Positions 60,581 through 64,000 of a stretch of DNA of 64,000 nucleotides are shown here, piece by piece. The position numbers and the translations under genes were made by a program. The stretch spans positions 248,001 to 312,000 of the forward strand of contig NZ_CP033073.1 of NCBI RefSeq assembly GCF_003675325.1, given 5' to 3'. This DNA comes from Streptomyces dangxiongensis. GTDB lineage: Bacteria > Actinomycetota > Actinomycetes > Streptomycetales > Streptomycetaceae. The number at the start of each line of letters is the position of its first letter. The stretch's first letter is position 1. The notes beneath the pieces are model-generated. The model worked only from the letters and a program-made list of their open reading frames with translations. It was not told the DNA's origin and ran no database searches.

Positions 60581-61008
60581 CACTCTTCACGCAGGCCAAG
60601 GGTCTTTCGGTGGTCACCGCCGAGGAGGCGGTGACCCTGGGCACGGTGAGCGGCCTGACCATCGACGCCCGGACCCGGAGCGTCGCCTGCCTGCGCCTGT
60701 CCGGGGCGTCGAAGGGCTCCGAGGTCATCGACTGGAGGGCGGTGGAGGCCGTCGGGCGCGACGCCGTGATCGTACGCTCGCGCGTCACCGCGCAGTCCGG
60801 GCCGGACGACGCACCCGAGCACCGCGAGGCCGTCGGCAGCCGGGTCCTGACCGAGCACGGCACCGAACACGGCACCGTCAGAGACGTCGCCTTCGATCCG
60901 GTGACCGGTGAGATCCTCACGCTGTACACGGCGCTCGGCGACATCCCCGGAGAGCGCCTGATCGGCCTCGGCTCGCATGCCGTGGTCGTGCACGCGGACC
61001 GCGTCTGA
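60577..61008 (+). CDS. PRC-barrel domain protein
   Basis: 143 residues, again two PRC-barrel copies (VVTAEEAVTLGTVSGLTIDARTRSVACLRLSG and GSRVLTEHGTEHGTVRDVAFDPVTGEILTLYTA). ATGA overlap with the previous gene, so a tandem pair made from a duplicated gene in one operon. Terminated by the hairpin at 61091-61124. Confidence 0.88.
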   Translation: MTLFTQAKGLSVVTAEEAVTLGTVSGLTIDARTRSVACLRLSGASKGSEVIDWRAVEAVGRDAVIVRSRVTAQSGPDDAPEHREAVGSRVLTEHGTEHGTVRDVAFDPVTGEILTLYTALGDIPGERLIGLGSHAVVVHADRV

Positions 61009-61090
61009 CACCGACGGGACCCGACGCGGTCCCGCTCGTACGCGGACCACCCGGACGGCTCCATGTGCGGGAGCCCTCACCGGGCAGACG

Positions 61091-61124
61091 GCCCGGAGCC
61101 CGGCACCTGTGCCGTGCTCCGGGC
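61091..61124 (+). terminator. Hairpin terminator of the PRC-barrel operon
   Basis: A 9-base outer stem (GCCCGGAGC/GCTCCGGGC) and an inner 5-base stem (CGGCA/TGCCG), 83 bases past the stop. Confidence 0.6.
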
Positions 61125-61277
61125 CGCGGCGTGCCGCCCCCGAGCACGGGTGCCCGGCGGGAGGAGCCACCCGCGTCCCGGACCGGAGCGGACCGGCGCC
61201 GGTTGCCCTGCGGATGGGCGGGTACAGCGTGTGCGTGAGGTAGGTATCCGTCCGGTACAGGGGTTCCTGAGAGTGAT

Positions 61278-61796
61278 GTGTTCGTGACTCGTCTCGGTGA
61301 TGCCGGAGACGGCCAGGCACGCGCGGAGGGGGACAGCGCCCGAGTCACCGCGTCGCAGATCGCCGATGCCGTGGAGCGCCTGTCCCAGCTCTGGTCGGAC
61401 GCCGCGCAGCGGGCGAGCCTGCGGTTGTCGGCGCACCAGTTGCGAGGCCTGCGGATACTCGAGGCCACGCCGGGGCTGAACCTGACGGGGCTCGCGGAGC
61501 GCATGGACATCGGGCTTCCCACGGCCAGCCGGCTGTGCGACCGTCTGGAGGCGGCCGGCCTGCTGGAGCGCGTGCTGCATCCCCACAGCCGGCGCGAAGT
61601 GCAGCTCAACCTCACGGGCCACGGCCGGCGCCTGCTCACCGAGGTGGCCGCGGAGCGCGCACGGGCGCTCGCCACCACCCTCGACGCGATGCGGACCGCC
61701 GAGCGCGCCGCGCTGGTCCAGGGCATGCGGGCGTTCCTGCGGGCACAGCGGCACGGGCCCACGCGGGGCGACGATCCCGGCACGCACGAACCATGA
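61278..61796 (+). CDS. MarR-family regulator
   Basis: 172 residues. LSAHQLRGLRILEATPGLNLTGLAERMDIGLPTASRLCDRLEAAGLLERVLHPHSRREVQLNLTGHGRRLL is a standard MarR winged helix with the wing motif SRREVQLNLT. The GTG at 61278 is chosen; an alternative is GTG 61284. It is a paralogue of the MarR gene at 63272-63757 and convergent with the PP2C gene. Confidence 0.88.
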   Translation: MFVTRLGDAGDGQARAEGDSARVTASQIADAVERLSQLWSDAAQRASLRLSAHQLRGLRILEATPGLNLTGLAERMDIGLPTASRLCDRLEAAGLLERVLHPHSRREVQLNLTGHGRRLLTEVAAERARALATTLDAMRTAERAALVQGMRAFLRAQRHGPTRGDDPGTHEP

Positions 61797-61950
61797 CGGG
61801 CGGCGAGGCCCGGGCTGCCGCACCTCACGGATGACCCCGCCGGCCCCGCACGACGTCCAGGCTGGCCTCATCGGCGGGCGGGCAAGCGGCCCGGAGCCGG
61901 TCCGGGCCGCCGAGGACGCGCGGACCGCCCCGGCGGCCAGGCTGTCACGC

Positions 61951-63123
61951 TCACCCGTCGGCCGGCCTCCCACGCCAGTCCAGGCAGACCACCAGCGCGT
62001 CGTCGTCCGGCATCGCCTCGCCCCGGTGGCCGGTCAGCTCACGCAGGAGCGCGCGCGGCACCTCGGCCGCGGGCAGCAGCCGGGTGGACTGGATCGCCCG
62101 GGCGAGAGCGGCCTCTCCGTAGGCCTCCCCCTTGGGCGAGGCCACCGCGTGCACACCGTCACTGACGAACAGCAGCCGGTCCCCGGGCTCGACCGTGAAC
62201 TCCTGCGCCACGTAGTCGGTCTCCTCGAACATGCCCAGCGGAAGCTGCGCGTCGAAGGCGACACGCTCCACGACACCGCGTCGCAGGCGCAGCAACTGCG
62301 GGGAACCGGCGTCCACCACCCGCACCCGACCGGTCGTCAGGTCGAAGTCGAAGAGCAGAACGGACAGGTAGCAACGTCCGCGGTAGTGGGCGTAGACGGC
62401 CTGGTCGGCGAGGGCGGCCTGGTCGGCGAGGGGGATGCCGGCGCGCCGGGCGTTGCGCAGGGCGTTGATGGCGAGGTTCGTCAGCAGCGACGCCTCTATG
62501 CCCTCGCCCATGCCGTTGGTGACGTACAGCATCAGGTGGTCGGCGGTGGCCGACCAGTCGAAGTTGTCACCGAAGATGGCGTAGGCGGGCTCGAGCTGCG
62601 CGGCCAGGTCGTACTCGGAACGCGAGCAGGAACGGCCGGGCAGGAGCTGCCACTGCATCTCGGCGGCCAGGGTCAGCCGGTCCTTGCGCCGCGCCTGGAG
62701 GTACAGGTCGGTGTCACGTTCGGCGACGAGCACCTCGCGCCCCAGCACCTCGGCGATCTCGCAGAGTTCGGCCTCATGGGTATGCGCGTGGTCGGCGTCG
62801 GCCAGGGTCACGGACAGCACGCCGATCCGGTCGCCGCGTACGCTGACCGGCAGGTGCAGACGCGCGCGTCCGTCCCTGAGGTTCTCGCTGTAGCACTGCT
62901 GGGAGCCGAACGCGCGTCCCGCCGGGCTGTTGTGCACCGACAGCGGTTCCAGGGTGTGCGGCAGCACGGACACCGGTTGCAGCACGGTCAGGCTGTAGTC
63001 GGCCATGAACAGTTCGACGGCATCGGCCGCGTACTGTTCGACCAGTACGCGGCGGGCGGCGTCGGGCAACTCATGGGGGGCCGCTGTCCGCAGTGCGCGT
63101 ACAGCGGCGACGAATCTCTTCAC
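61951..63123 (-). CDS. GAF-SpoIIE (PP2C-type) phosphatase with unusual active site
   Basis: 390 residues. GAF-like part at ~20-140 (ADAVELFMADYSLTVLQPVSVLPHTLEPLSVHNSPAGRAF), then SpoIIE/PP2C at ~145-390: AAEMQWQLLPGRSCSRSEYDLAAQLEPAYAIFGDNFDWSATADHLMLYVTNGMGEGIEASLL and RLLFVSDGVHAVASPKGEAYG. Residues 185-190 are GDNFDW where GGDWYD is usual, and 203-208 are NGMGEG where DGxGHG is usual. Its phosphatase activity is therefore uncertain. GTG start with no clear ribosome-binding site. It could dephosphorylate STAS proteins. Confidence 0.85.
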   Translation of the reverse strand: MKRFVAAVRALRTAAPHELPDAARRVLVEQYAADAVELFMADYSLTVLQPVSVLPHTLEPLSVHNSPAGRAFGSQQCYSENLRDGRARLHLPVSVRGDRIGVLSVTLADADHAHTHEAELCEIAEVLGREVLVAERDTDLYLQARRKDRLTLAAEMQWQLLPGRSCSRSEYDLAAQLEPAYAIFGDNFDWSATADHLMLYVTNGMGEGIEASLLTNLAINALRNARRAGIPLADQAALADQAVYAHYRGRCYLSVLLFDFDLTTGRVRVVDAGSPQLLRLRRGVVERVAFDAQLPLGMFEETDYVAQEFTVEPGDRLLFVSDGVHAVASPKGEAYGEAALARAIQSTRLLPAAEVPRALLRELTGHRGEAMPDDDALVVCLDWRGRPADG

Positions 63124-63271
63124 GATGAGGAGTGAACCAATCTTTCGCCGGACAAAGTGTGAGCCTCCCGCGGAGGCGAAGTTCTCCCGAACCGTGGGCC
63201 GGTCGCGCCGGACATCTGCCGCCGGCACCCGCGCCTAGTACGCTGGCGGGCACCCCAGTGCCTGCGAGAGT

Positions 63272-63757
63272 GTGAATGTGACTTCCTTCCACCGCCGACC
63301 GGAGCCCGACGAGATCGCACGCGTGACCTCAACGGCCGCGGAGCTGCTGGAAGTCCTGTGGGGCCGGGCGTCGACCGCGCCGGCCTCCGCGTCCCAGCTA
63401 CGCCTGCTGCATATCCTCGAGCACCAGGACGGCATCAATATGCGCACGCTCGCCGAGGCGCTGGCCTCGACACCGCCGTCCACCAGCCGGCTGTTCGACA
63501 GGTTGCAGGCCGTCGGCTTCGTGGAGCGTGAGAACAGCCCGGCCGACCGGCGCGAGGTGCGACTGCGCCTGAGCGGCCGGGGCCGCGCCTTCCTCGCCGA
63601 TCTGCGGTCCCGCCGGGAGGCGGAACTCGGGGCGGTCCTCGGCCTCATGCCGGTCTCCGAGCGGACCGCGCTCGCGGAGGGGCTGGAAGCGTTCTGTGCC
63701 GTGGCCGCCGGGCAGATACACGACGACACGCAGGGGCACGGGAGCCGGACCGCCTGA
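63272..63757 (+). CDS. MarR-family regulator
   Basis: 161 residues. SQLRLLHILEHQDGINMRTLAEALASTPPSTSRLFDRLQAVGFVERENSPADRREVRLRLSGRGRAFL. Same wing (RREVxLxL) and layout as the MarR at 61278, which it resembles over most of its length. Divergent from the PP2C gene by about 150 bases. GTG start; GTG at 63278 is also possible. Confidence 0.88.
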   Translation: MNVTSFHRRPEPDEIARVTSTAAELLEVLWGRASTAPASASQLRLLHILEHQDGINMRTLAEALASTPPSTSRLFDRLQAVGFVERENSPADRREVRLRLSGRGRAFLADLRSRREAELGAVLGLMPVSERTALAEGLEAFCAVAAGQIHDDTQGHGSRTA

Positions 63758-64000
63758 ACCGGCCGGCGGGCCGGCACTGCTCGTCCTGGACGGTGGCGCG
63801 CACACGGAGCGGCCTCCGATGACCGGAGCATCCCAGATCCTTCCCCGTGTACATACGACACGGCTACTTTCTTGCCTCCTAGCTATAGTTGTCAAACGGC
63901 AACTATATGGACCGGACAGCCCCTCGGCGGATGTACAGGAGTCGTCCTGTCATCCGTGTACCCCGAGCCCCGGACGATCTGCGGTGCCTGTGGCGCACTT
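63758..64000. other. Intergenic region at the window end with a MarR-type operator
   Basis: 243 bases without a gene inside the window. It contains the inverted repeat at 63885-63906 and an AT-rich stretch (CTTTCTTGCCTCCTAGCTATAG) that probably drives a gene beyond base 64000. Confidence 0.5.
63885..63906. promoter_or_regulatory. Candidate MarR-type operator
   Basis: ATAGTTG, 8-base spacer, CAACTAT. The TTG-N8-CAA core is the common MarR-family operator pattern in Streptomyces, placed ahead of a plus-strand gene outside the window. Confidence 0.75.

Noticed and set aside
1..64000. CRISPR arrays, insertion sequences, tRNA or rRNA genes
   Set aside because: No regularly spaced repeats, transposase-like proteins, or cloverleaf/rRNA sequences were recognised on either strand.

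Overview
The window is one stretch of very GC-rich actinomycete chromosome, almost certainly Streptomyces. The reasons are strong third-position G/C bias, frequent GTG starts, four-base ATGA/GTGA overlaps, and a characteristic gene set: a HelR-type RNA polymerase helicase behind a rifamycin-associated element, a ScbR/ArpA-type regulator, an LAXTG sortase substrate, GH19 and GH5 secreted hydrolases, LCP, MpaB/DUF2236, and DUF1206. I saw no rRNA, tRNA, CRISPR array, insertion sequence or prophage.

Layout. 0-5 kb: a glycosyltransferase tail, a DUF2064 protein, a methyltransferase, a cytochrome b561-like/molybdopterin fusion and a polytopic membrane protein. 5-8.6 kb: VOC protein, a 48-residue protein, a FUSC exporter and Dps. 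8.7-14.1 kb (minus strand): a carboxylate-amine ligase, a 30-residue ORF, an intact asparagine-synthetase-like amidotransferase and an S9 peptidase, packed as one transcription unit. 14.5-20.2 kb: small stress-type proteins (DUF2945, DUF3140, PRC-barrel, DUF3618, Holin-X, SRPBCC), a radical-SAM spore-photoproduct-lyase-like enzyme and MpaB. 20.4-22.7 kb: rifamycin-associated element plus helR. 23.2-27 kb: three secreted cell-wall or polysaccharide enzymes. 27.2-33.2 kb: MFS exporter, orphan FAD subunit, MMPL transporter and ScbR-like repressor. 33.7-40.8 kb: SigB/F-type sigma factor with its own SigB-type promoter, a class II amidotransferase, DUF1206, LCP, a sortase substrate and a STAS protein. 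40.9-45.7 kb: lipid kinase, alkyl-DHAP-synthase-like oxidase, TetR and GlpD, a glycerol-phosphate/ether-lipid-like module. 45.8-51.4 kb: WGR-propeller protein, second GCS2-fold ligase, HxlR/AzoR pair and flavin reductase. 51.4-53.7 kb: decayed genes mixed with small membrane and CBS proteins. 53.8-64 kb: CsbD, MarR, two STAS/PP2C-type regulators, a SRPBCC-desaturase-SDR operon, pyrimidine-dimer glycosylase and two PRC-barrel genes.

The common theme is general stress: a SigB-type sigma factor, two STAS anti-sigma antagonists, a SpoIIE-type phosphatase and many typical target genes, several with a GNNT-N15-GGGYAY promoter-like sequence upstream. No anti-sigma kinase is visible in the window.

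Caution on the sequence itself: at least six conserved genes carry a single-base insertion, each in or next to a G, C or A run. This looks like systematic homopolymer over-calling rather than biology. These genes are annotated across the frameshift.
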